Shown one piece after another: positions 15,070-21,671 of a DNA stretch of 21,671 bases. The translations under genes and the position numbers were made by a program. The first letter of the stretch is position 1. Each line of letters starts with the position of its first letter. The notes below the pieces were generated by a model. The model worked only from the letters and a program-made list of their open reading frames with translations, did no database searches and had not been told where the DNA came from. This DNA comes from Candidatus Atribacteria bacterium UBA6251 (GTDB taxonomy: Bacteria > Atribacterota > Phoenicimicrobiia > Phoenicimicrobiales > Phoenicimicrobiaceae): positions 1 to 21,671 of the forward strand of contig DJVR01000033.1 of the NCBI GenBank assembly GCA_002441285.1. The letters are read 5' to 3'.

Positions 15070-17004
15070 TTACTTAAGCTTAAACTGTTTATTTATTTTT
15101 CTCCATAAGGTTGTACGACTAATTCCCAATCTTCTTGCTGTGGCTGCTTTATTCCCCCTTTCTTTTTTTAAGGTATTCATAATCACTTCTTTCTCAATAT
15201 TTTTTAAATTTCCCCTTGATGAATAATTTACATTTTCTAGTGTTGGAAAATCATCAACAAGGCAACTTTCGTACTCTAGTTCCATAATCTCTTTAACTAA
15301 ATCAGTAACGATAAAATTTTTATCAGTTCTCACTATTAATCTTTCCACAATATTTTCTAACTGCCTAACATTACCAGGCCAATGATAATTTTCTAATACT
15401 TTTATTCCCTCAGCAGAGATGCCTTCGATATTTTTTCTAAATTTATAACTATATTTCTTGATAAAAAAATTAACTAGTAAAAATATATCTTCTTTTCTTT
15501 CCCGGAGAGGAGGAATTTCTAAGTTTAAAACATTAATTCGATAATATAAATCATCTCTAAAATTGTTTTTTTTAACCAAGCGGAGTAATCTTTTATTTGT
15601 GGAGGTAATAATTCTGACCTCAATCGGTATTACTTTATCATCTCCTAATCTTCTTACCTTATTTTCCTGAAGGACTCGCAATAATCTGGTTTGAATATTA
15701 GCAGAAATTTCTCCTATTTCATCAAGAAAGATGGTCCCCTCGTGGGCTTGCTCAAATAGACCAACTTTCCCTTCTTTTTTAGCCCCGGTAAAAGCGCCTC
15801 CCACATAACCAAAAAGTTCACTTTCAAGCAGACTTTCTGGTAGAGCAGCGCAATTAAAAGCTACGAAAGGTTTGCTTTTTCTTAAACTATAATTATGTAT
15901 TGCCTGGGCAAAAAGTTCTTTCCCGGTTCCTGTTTCACCATAAATTAAAATCGGTGAATCTACTTGTGCGTAATTTTTAGCTTCTTCTTTTAATTTTCTA
16001 ATTATTTTACTTTGACCAATAATATCATTAAAAGTATTTTCCGCAATATTTCCTTTTAAATATAAAGTTTCTCTTATTTTTTGTTCTGTTTTTTGTATTT
16101 GTGAAACTTTCTGAAAAGTAATTACTATCCTGACTATTTCCTTATTAATTTTAACCGGAATAATATTCGCCACAATTTTTATATTTTCAACTGTCCAAAT
16201 TTTGCCTTCTATTTTTTGACCCATTTTAATTATCTTGGAAAAATTAAATTCTGGGAAAATATCATTTATATTTTCCCCTATTACCCGGTAAGCTTCTTTC
16301 CCAAAAATTTTTTCTGCCTCAGGGTTAAAGGTATCGATTATCCCCTTTTTATCGATAGTAATTATTCCTTCATAAGCAAAATCAACAATATTTTTTATGT
16401 TTTCAGTTTTTTCTAACTCCCTTTTTCTAACTTCAGCTACCCTTTCAGCTTCCAAGATTGATTGCATTAAAGCGTCTTCTCCGGATTCAACCAAAACAGC
16501 ATTCATTCCTAAGCATTCAGCAGTTTCTACAGAAATATTATCCCCTACTACCCAATTATAACCCTGTTCTTTTATTTCTTTTAATCTTTCCTTAATATAA
16601 AAAGGACGTATATACCAATTTTCTTTTAAGGTCAATATTTTAATATCAAGGTTCATAATTTCTCCTAATCCTCTAATTCCATAAGTAAAAGGATAAAAAC
16701 CTACAATAGCAACTTTATTAGTTTTCTTTCTAGCTTGATGAAGGGCTCGAATTAAATCAAACCCACTAACCTGTACTTCTACTACCGGAAGATCTATAAT
16801 ATTTTTTTTAATGGCAATAGCAGTACCCCCTCGGCTAATTATAACATCAATGACCCCCTGTTTTTCTAATTCAACCGCTTGACGTACGCCTTCTTCGAGA
16901 TCTCCAACTTTTATTATGATCTTTTTATTAATCTCCCTACTTACTTCGGTTAATAGGTCTGCCATTTTCTTATAGGGAGCAATGAAAGCAATGGAAAAAG
17001 ACAT
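15070..17004 (-). CDS. PrpR-type sigma54-dependent transcriptional activator
   Basis: This enhancer-binding protein activates sigma54 promoters by ATP hydrolysis. Domains in the 644-residue product are a PrpR_N-like ligand-sensing domain (about 20-190), a PAS domain (about 203-300), the AAA+ domain with Walker A GETGTGKE (356-363), the sigma54-contact loop GAFTGA (403-408) and Walker B FLDE (426-429), then a Fis-type helix-turn-helix (about 617-637). The open frame starts at a TTG at 17019, but GAGGGTG lies just upstream of the ATG at 17004. PrpR_N domains sense small metabolites; the ligand here is unknown. Its probable target is the sigma54 promoter 250 bp downstream, before dctP. Name by architecture only; it need not concern propionate. 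Confidence 0.92.
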   Translation of the reverse strand: MSFSIAFIAPYKKMADLLTEVSREINKKIIIKVGDLEEGVRQAVELEKQGVIDVIISRGGTAIAIKKNIIDLPVVEVQVSGFDLIRALHQARKKTNKVAIVGFYPFTYGIRGLGEIMNLDIKILTLKENWYIRPFYIKERLKEIKEQGYNWVVGDNISVETAECLGMNAVLVESGEDALMQSILEAERVAEVRKRELEKTENIKNIVDFAYEGIITIDKKGIIDTFNPEAEKIFGKEAYRVIGENINDIFPEFNFSKIIKMGQKIEGKIWTVENIKIVANIIPVKINKEIVRIVITFQKVSQIQKTEQKIRETLYLKGNIAENTFNDIIGQSKIIRKLKEEAKNYAQVDSPILIYGETGTGKELFAQAIHNYSLRKSKPFVAFNCAALPESLLESELFGYVGGAFTGAKKEGKVGLFEQAHEGTIFLDEIGEISANIQTRLLRVLQENKVRRLGDDKVIPIEVRIITSTNKRLLRLVKKNNFRDDLYYRINVLNLEIPPLRERKEDIFLLVNFFIKKYSYKFRKNIEGISAEGIKVLENYHWPGNVRQLENIVERLIVRTDKNFIVTDLVKEIMELEYESCLVDDFPTLENVNYSSRGNLKNIEKEVIMNTLKKERGNKAATARRLGISRTTLWRKINKQFKLK

Positions 17005-17043
17005 AAAAATCACCCTCAACTAATAAATTTCAATACAATAAAT

Positions 17044-17172
17044 CTAACTTGAAAAGTTAGTATATTCTTTAAATTCTTCTAAAGAAGGAGTTATTCCTCT
17101 TTTTAAGATTGGTAAAATTAGAGGAAAAAATTTCTTAATTAACCTAACTTCTCCAGAAGTTTTTATGAGCAT
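17044..17172 (-). CDS. short unrecognised ORF or gene remnant between larA and the activator
   Basis: The - strand frame is open from just beyond the larA stop (17232) to a TAG at 17044, 62 codons, but has its only ATG at 17172, giving 42 residues. The product is rich in Lys, Leu, Ile and Phe, with the stretch RLIKKFFPLILPILKRG and an acidic tail. No good ribosome binding site is seen. It could be the 3' remnant of a lost gene or chance; I do not recognise a family. A 7-bp hairpin (17044-17050 with 17054-17060) overlaps its stop and may weakly end the larA transcript. Confidence 0.25.
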   Translation of the reverse strand: MLIKTSGEVRLIKKFFPLILPILKRGITPSLEEFKEYTNFSS

Positions 17173-17227
17173 TAATCTTAATTTGGATTTGATTCGGATA
17201 ATATCCTCATACTTATCTTCCCAATTT

Positions 17228-18493
17228 TTAAATTAATTGAGGCACTACTGTATTACCTGAAGGAAGGATATACGCCTTAAAATCTTTATTATATTTTTCA
17301 TTGACACATTTTAAGGCTTGAGAAATATTTTCTGCTGGAATAAAAAATAGCTTACGAACTTTTTCTTGAGGCAGCGAAGATACTAATAGTACTTTTACAT
17401 CTTTTACCACCCGGGCTATTCCATAAGCTTTGTGTCCACCCAGAACAAATTTTTTCTGCAGGCGCCTGATTATATCATCAGGAGTACTTGCTTCTTCTAT
17501 CCAATTTTCAAAGGTGCTTTCTCCGTACCCTTCGGGGCACTCGGCAAGTAAGATAATTGTTCCACCAACTTTTACTGCCTGATAAGCATTATCTAAGGCT
17601 TTTTGTGCTTGATAGATATTGATATCTTTGGGATAACCTCCCGGGCTGGTAATGACTACTTCTGCTTTTTGTTGGATAGGGCTAAGATAAATTTTTTTAC
17701 TTATTTCTACCCCCTGATTCCAAGATTCAAATAATTCACCAGCTACTATATCTATTATCTCTTGATTATCATCCGTAATTACATTAAGATTAAAATCTAC
17801 TCCTACTTTCTCAGCGGCTTCCTGCATCTCCTGATGGACAGGATTAGCGTCAAGATTCCCCGAGTAAGCATTAGGATGAGTCATTTGAGCATGATTGACC
17901 TCAATAGTCTTTCTTCCACAAATTCCAGGAAGAATTGATTTCCTTCCCCCAGAAAAACCAGCAAAATAATGAGGAACAATTACCCCGGTAGTAATAATAA
18001 AATCGGAATCAAGAACCAGGGGGTTTACCCAAAGTTCATTGCCACTATTTAATCTGCCTAAACTCTTTAAATCCGGATGATCACAATTATGGTTGATGAT
18101 TTTGTAGTTTAAAAAAAACTCCTTCCCCAAAATTTTTCTCATCTCCTGTGGTGAATTCCCCCGATGAATACCAGTGGCAATAAGAAAGGTAATATCTTCT
18201 TTTTTAATTCCCGCTTCCCGTAATTCATTAAGCAAGGAGGGAAGAATTATTCGATAAGGTGTAGGGCGGGTAATATCATTTACAATAATTAAAACTTTTT
18301 TAGCTTTTTTATTTTGGATTAAATTTTTCAAAGAGGGACAACCTAAAGGGCTTTTTAGTAAAGCAAATAATTTGTCTTGGGGAGATTTTAAAAGTTTCAA
18401 TTTTACAGGATTCAACATCCCGAGAATATTCTTTTCCAAAATAGGTATTAAGATTTTCCCCTTACCATATTTTAAATAAATTTCTTTAGACAA
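17228..18493 (-). CDS. larA: LarA-family nickel-dependent lactate/2-hydroxyacid racemase
   Basis: LarA interconverts the two forms of lactate or another 2-hydroxy acid using a nickel-pincer nucleotide (NPN) bound covalently to a lysine. With the TTG start at 18493 (421 residues), the key residues fall at R76 (ITRPTP), H110 (GIHR), H175 (PHYFAGFSGG), K185, H201 (VNHAQ) and Y294/Q295/K298 (YQAQKA). These are almost the numbers of the Lactiplantibacillus enzyme (R75, H108, H174, K184, H200, K298). AAGGAG at 18506-18511 lies 12 bases before that TTG; an in-frame GTG at 18514 is an alternative but has no site of its own. No larB, larC or larE for NPN synthesis is in the window. The family includes malate, 2-hydroxyglutarate and gluconate enzymes, so the substrate is open. 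Confidence 0.9.
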   Translation of the reverse strand: MSKEIYLKYGKGKILIPILEKNILGMLNPVKLKLLKSPQDKLFALLKSPLGCPSLKNLIQNKKAKKVLIIVNDITRPTPYRIILPSLLNELREAGIKKEDITFLIATGIHRGNSPQEMRKILGKEFFLNYKIINHNCDHPDLKSLGRLNSGNELWVNPLVLDSDFIITTGVIVPHYFAGFSGGRKSILPGICGRKTIEVNHAQMTHPNAYSGNLDANPVHQEMQEAAEKVGVDFNLNVITDDNQEIIDIVAGELFESWNQGVEISKKIYLSPIQQKAEVVITSPGGYPKDINIYQAQKALDNAYQAVKVGGTIILLAECPEGYGESTFENWIEEASTPDDIIRRLQKKFVLGGHKAYGIARVVKDVKVLLVSSLPQEKVRKLFFIPAENISQALKCVNEKYNKDFKAYILPSGNTVVPQLI

Positions 18494-18569
18494 TTTTCTA
18501 TCTCTCTCCTTCACAGCTGGGAATGGTAAAATAAATTAAATTCTTTATCTCTTTCTATTAGTATTTACC

Positions 18570-18598
18570 AAAATATAATATTCTACTGCTACGGTCAA
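18570..18598 (-). promoter_or_regulatory. sigma70-type promoter upstream of larA
   Basis: On the - strand TTGACC (18598-18593) is followed after 17 bp by TATTTT (18575-18570). The predicted start is near 18563, about 70 nt before the larA TTG. It lies in the 213-bp gap between gntR and larA, so larA and the sigma54 activator may form their own unit. Rest of the gap: an AT-only palindrome at 18643-18656, nothing else recognised. Confidence 0.5.
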
Positions 18599-18706
18599 GA
18601 AAAGACTAATGATTATAGAATCTATATTAGGTTTAATTTAAGAAAATTATAATTTTTTATGCTTACTTGATTTTCACTTTCTAATTACCTTAATACATTT
18701 TTAGAA

Positions 18707-19393
18707 TTATTGAGGAAAATCTCTTTCTTCTTTTGAACTGTTTTTTAAAATATTTTTCCAAACTTTATCAATATGTTCTTTACTAAAGCTTTCCGCTTTC
18801 TCAGAATTCTTTCCCTTTAGGGCTTCAAATATTTTTTTATGTTCTTGCAAAGAATATTTCAGTCTCCCTGAATTTTTTCTTAACGCCCTGATCCTGAAGC
18901 GATGATCGGTATCACTTAAGTTTTCATGGATCTTGCTTAACCTTTTATTGCCACATATTTTAAAGATTAAGTCATGAAACTCAGCATTGGCTTCACTATA
19001 ACCTACTACATCCTCTTTTTCAATGCAGAGGTTCATTTTAGAAATTATTTTCTCCAATTCTTTGAGTTCTACTTCGTTAATCTTTTGTGCAGCAATAGAG
19101 GCAGCAAATCCTTCTATAAGTCTACGAATTTGTAGAACTTCCTGTAAATCATCTATTGAATAGTCTATTACCATTGCTCCAAGATTAGGTTCTATTTTCA
19201 CTAATCCCTCCGCAGCTAATTCCCTTAGAGCTTCTCTTACCGGGGTACGGCTCACTCCTAATTTTCTGGCAATACCTATTTCATAGATCTTTGTTCCAGA
19301 TTTAAAATCACCCTTAGTAATCCTATCTTTTATAAGGCGGTATACCTTTTTGCTGAGCAATTCATAATCCTTTATTTTAGTAAAATTTTCCAT
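18707..19393 (-). CDS. GntR-family transcriptional regulator, FadR/FCD subfamily
   Basis: This 228-residue protein has an N-terminal winged helix (about 15-80) with GTKIYEIGIARKLGVSRT and REALRELAAEGLV, the GntR signature, and a C-terminal all-helical FCD domain. In the FCD part, NAEFHDLIF, DHRF and EHKKIFEAL carry the acidic and histidine residues that often bind a metal and an organic-acid effector. FCD regulators commonly control sugar-acid and hydroxy-acid catabolism, which fits this island. It starts 23 bp after the MoaD-like gene, so it is probably in the AOR operon and may autoregulate it. The ribosome binding site AAAGGA is unusually far (about 14 bases) from the ATG. Confidence 0.92.
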   Translation of the reverse strand: MENFTKIKDYELLSKKVYRLIKDRITKGDFKSGTKIYEIGIARKLGVSRTPVREALRELAAEGLVKIEPNLGAMVIDYSIDDLQEVLQIRRLIEGFAASIAAQKINEVELKELEKIISKMNLCIEKEDVVGYSEANAEFHDLIFKICGNKRLSKIHENLSDTDHRFRIRALRKNSGRLKYSLQEHKKIFEALKGKNSEKAESFSKEHIDKVWKNILKNSSKEERDFPQ

Positions 19394-19416
19394 TTTCGAA
19401 TAATATTTCCTTTCTA

Positions 19417-19644
19417 CTACCCTCCTCCTATTACCGGAATTAACTTAATTGCACTTGAGGTAGTAATTAAATCATCCAATTTTACTATACGATCATCCTT
19501 TACTACAATATAAACATCTGCATTAGATATTTTAGCATCCTCTATCACCTGACTAATTTTTATTGGATTAGAATATTTCATCTCTTTTACTTCAAAATAT
19601 CTATTCTTTAAATAACCAGTAAGAATTACCCTAACTTTGATCAT
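19417..19644 (-). CDS. MoaD/ThiS-like sulfur carrier protein
   Basis: The 75-residue protein has the size and the beta-grasp pattern of ubiquitin-like sulfur carriers and ends in VIGGG, the C-terminal di-glycine that is adenylated and thiocarboxylated. MoaD supplies sulfur for the dithiolene of molybdopterin or tungstopterin. Standing between an AOR gene and a regulator, it is probably a dedicated carrier for the tungstopterin cofactor of that AOR. AOR-linked MoaD genes are common in anaerobes. GGTGG lies a few bases before the ATG. A ThiS-like role in thiamine synthesis is less likely since no thi gene is near. Confidence 0.8.
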   Translation of the reverse strand: MIKVRVILTGYLKNRYFEVKEMKYSNPIKISQVIEDAKISNADVYIVVKDDRIVKLDDLITTSSAIKLIPVIGGG

Positions 19645-19697
19645 TTTTCCACCACTACTATCGTTTTTATATAATCATACTTATTTTTAGGATACTT

Positions 19698-21533
19698 TTA
19701 AGGTAAAAAATCCAGGTATTCTTCTAGATTTGCTTCTTTTAAAGCTTCTTGGGTAGGTATACCATTTTCATTCCATTTTCTCAAGTTATAGTATTCATCT
19801 AAAGCCTTGTCATGGGGCATAGGCACTCTCCCTTTCCGTGGGCCACTCTGTGCCGGGACAGTCATCTTCTTAGGAAGGATATCATCTTTACGGGAAATTC
19901 CATCACGGACATTAATTAATCTTTCTACTAAAAAACCCCTTGCTCCAGCTTTTTCTAAATCCTGAATAGTCCAATTCCATCCAGTAGCGGCATTTAAAAT
20001 TTCGAGTATTTCAGTCAAGGAAAGTTTAGGAACCCTTAGAATAAATTTACAAACACTTAGACTATTAGCCAAGCTACTTATATTTTGCTGATGTACAACA
20101 TATTCAGGAACTTCTTCCATAGTGGTAGCTGGTCCTTTCATTCCTAACTCAGGATAGAAAAATCCCTGAGCATCTGCCCTCTCGTGACAGGCTCCCCTAG
20201 TACCAGTAGCATAGTTAAGACCGGCTGCTATGTGACATCTAGGATCATGGGCAGGATAATCAAGATTTTTCACATGGACAATTAGATCTTCAGCCATTGG
20301 ACTAATTCTCTTAGCTGCGCCCACAATTCCCTCTTTAAAGTAAGCGCCTATACCTTCTAATTTAGCGATCTTCTCAGTTAATTGCACTAATACTCTACCA
20401 TCACCCCAATTTACTGCTATCCCCTCAGTATTCTTTTCATTTATCAGTTTCTTCTCATAGCATTCTGCTAAAAAACTAAACCAGGCACCGGTAGAAATGG
20501 TATCAATCCCCATTCTATTACAAATATCATTAGCTTTAGCTATGGCAGGTAAATCTGCACATAAAAAGGCTCCACCCATTAAACCTAGAGTTTCATACTC
20601 TGGTCCAGGTCCTTCTACCGCATATTCTACTGGTTCCTCAAGCTTAATATGGCGATGACAACCATAAGGACAGTTAGCACAAAAAGTTGGCTTAGTATGT
20701 AATATCTCATTATAATAGGGTGTGGAAATCTTTTCTGATAGCCCCCAGGTTTCACCAACCCAATATTTTAAAGGTAAATTCCCGACTTTTTCAAAAGTAG
20801 CCGGCGCAGAAGTAGTTCCTGTTTTTCTTTTTTCAGCTGAACGCTTGGTGAACTCCCTCATTAATTCCAGTGCACGAGATTTAACTTTTTCGGGTTCATA
20901 GAGAGGTACCTCTTTAGACCCCAAAATGGCAATAGCTTTTAAATTTTTTGATCCCATAACTGCGCCTGCGCCCCCGCGCCCAGCGACACTATGCCCATCA
21001 CAACCTATACATGCAATAGGATGGCCCATCTCCCCAGCTGGACCAATATAAACAATACTATAACGTTTATCATCAAGAGATGCCTTAAAATTATTATGTG
21101 TTTCCATAGCATCTTTACCCCAGAGCGAGCTAGCATCTTCAATTTTTACTTGCTTATTATTTATTGTAATTTTAACAGGAGAAGGACTCTTGCCTTCAAT
21201 AATAATTGCATCATATCCTGCCTTCTTTAGATCATAACCAAAGTTACCCCCGGCAGAAGAGTCTAAAAATGTTTTAGTCAAAGGCGATTTAGTTACCACA
21301 CTCCATTTACCACTCCCCGGATTTTTGGCTGATTGCCAGATTCCAATTGCAAAGACAATCTTGTTCTCTTCTGACAGAGGATCTACTTTAGGTGGAGTTT
21401 CCTCCAAGAGCATCTTGGCTCCAAAAGCAGACCCCCCAACAAACTTCTTCCATACTTCTTCCGGAACATCTTCTACTTGATAACTTTGTTTACTTAAATT
21501 AATTCTCAGTACTTTTCCCCAATAACCGTACAT
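19698..21533 (-). CDS. Aldehyde ferredoxin oxidoreductase (tungsten/molybdenum AOR family)
   Basis: AOR enzymes oxidise aldehydes to acids, or reduce acids, with ferredoxin, using a bis-tungstopterin and a [4Fe-4S] cluster. Starting at the ATG at 21533 (611 residues, typical length), the N terminus is MYGYWGKVLRINL as usual for the family. The cluster cysteines are C285, C288, C292 (CANCPYGC) and C495, close to Pyrococcus AOR (288, 291, 295, 494). GRGGAGAVMGSKNLKAI (185-201), PEYET and HDPR are the cofactor and active-site blocks. The frame is open up to a TTG at 21587, but AAAGGA (21544-21549) favours the ATG and the extra region holds a promoter. It heads the AOR-moaD-gntR unit. The aldehyde substrate cannot be read from the sequence. 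Confidence 0.93.
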   Translation of the reverse strand: MYGYWGKVLRINLSKQSYQVEDVPEEVWKKFVGGSAFGAKMLLEETPPKVDPLSEENKIVFAIGIWQSAKNPGSGKWSVVTKSPLTKTFLDSSAGGNFGYDLKKAGYDAIIIEGKSPSPVKITINNKQVKIEDASSLWGKDAMETHNNFKASLDDKRYSIVYIGPAGEMGHPIACIGCDGHSVAGRGGAGAVMGSKNLKAIAILGSKEVPLYEPEKVKSRALELMREFTKRSAEKRKTGTTSAPATFEKVGNLPLKYWVGETWGLSEKISTPYYNEILHTKPTFCANCPYGCHRHIKLEEPVEYAVEGPGPEYETLGLMGGAFLCADLPAIAKANDICNRMGIDTISTGAWFSFLAECYEKKLINEKNTEGIAVNWGDGRVLVQLTEKIAKLEGIGAYFKEGIVGAAKRISPMAEDLIVHVKNLDYPAHDPRCHIAAGLNYATGTRGACHERADAQGFFYPELGMKGPATTMEEVPEYVVHQQNISSLANSLSVCKFILRVPKLSLTEILEILNAATGWNWTIQDLEKAGARGFLVERLINVRDGISRKDDILPKKMTVPAQSGPRKGRVPMPHDKALDEYYNLRKWNENGIPTQEALKEANLEEYLDFLP

Positions 21534-21558
21534 TTTACCACAGTCCTTTCTTGATACT

Positions 21559-21587
21559 ATTTTTATTGATTTTCTTGTTGGTGTCAA
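21559..21587 (-). promoter_or_regulatory. possible sigma70 promoter of the AOR operon
   Basis: A perfect -35 box TTGACA (21587-21582 on the - strand) is followed after 17 bp by AAAAAT (21564-21559), a 4/6 match to the -10 consensus. The start would be near 21552, with a short leader and a ribosome binding site at 21549-21544. A direct repeat AAGCTC with 10-bp period lies just upstream. The -10 box is weak. Confidence 0.4.
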
Positions 21588-21639
21588 GAGCTTGTGTGAG
21601 CTTTTCTTATCTATTAAACTAGATTTTAAAATATTATTC

Positions 21640-21651
21640 CTCTTTAAAGAG
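21640..21651. promoter_or_regulatory. 12-bp palindrome upstream of the AOR gene
   Basis: CTCTTTAAAGAG is a perfect palindrome about 90 bp upstream of the predicted AOR start site. It might be an operator for the GntR regulator in the same unit, but it does not look like a known FadR-type site and its core is simple AT sequence. The remaining bases to the window end hold nothing recognised. Confidence 0.25.
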
Positions 21652-21671
21652 TCAATCCCAATTTTTCTGTA

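Noticed and set aside
15070..17004. Propionate (2-methylcitrate) regulator PrpR in the strict sense
   Set aside because: The domain order matches PrpR, but no prpBCD genes are present, so only the architecture, not the ligand, can be claimed.
18643..18656. AAAATTATAATTTT palindrome as a terminator after gntR
   Set aside because: It is composed only of A and T, is too weak to terminate, and such palindromes are expected by chance in AT-rich gaps.
1..21671. CRISPR arrays, tRNA/rRNA genes, insertion sequences, phage genes
   Set aside because: No regularly spaced repeats, no tRNA-like or rRNA motifs, and no transposase, integrase or phage-like translations were seen.

Overview
This is an AT-rich stretch of bacterial chromosome with strong Shine-Dalgarno sequences. 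It appears to come from a strict or mainly anaerobic, fermentative bacterium. The evidence is a tungsten/molybdenum aldehyde:ferredoxin oxidoreductase, nickel-type LarA racemases, a TRAP transporter and a lysine riboswitch. The gene mix would fit Atribacterota-like or Firmicutes-like anaerobes, but the phylum cannot be fixed from the sequence alone.

Left part (1-7513, all + strand): a lysine/diaminopimelate biosynthesis cluster. A promoter and a lysine riboswitch with a readable terminator/antiterminator switch precede lysA (DAP decarboxylase) and lysC (aspartate kinase). Next come dapA, dapB, a meso-DAP dehydrogenase (ddh) and an LL-DAP aminotransferase (dapL). Two alternative routes from tetrahydrodipicolinate to DAP (Ddh and DapL) are thus encoded side by side. 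asd and dapF are not in the window.

Boundary (7514-7599): a nested hairpin, T-rich on both sides, probably terminates both converging transcription units.

Right part (7600-21671, all - strand): a catabolic island for hydroxy acids or sugar acids. In transcription order (right to left) it holds an AOR-family oxidoreductase, a MoaD/ThiS-like sulfur carrier, a GntR/FCD regulator, a canonical LarA, a PrpR-type sigma54 activator, a TRAP transporter (DctP, DctQ, DctM), a DUF1537 four-carbon acid-sugar kinase, a PdxA-like dehydrogenase and a divergent LarA-like protein. The 498-bp gap before dctP holds a well-matched sigma54 (-24/-12) promoter. Upstream of it are a 14-bp perfect palindrome and a 16-bp-period repeat at enhancer distances, so the adjacent activator probably drives the transporter operon.

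Working model (inference): the TRAP system imports a sugar acid, LarA-type enzymes adjust its C2 stereochemistry, and the kinase and PdxA2-like dehydrogenase convert it through the 4-phosphate to dihydroxyacetone phosphate and CO2. The AOR might supply acids from aldehydes and reduce ferredoxin. The kinase/PdxA2 part follows the known D-threonate pathway. Coupling it to two LarA-family proteins and an AOR is the least familiar part of the window.
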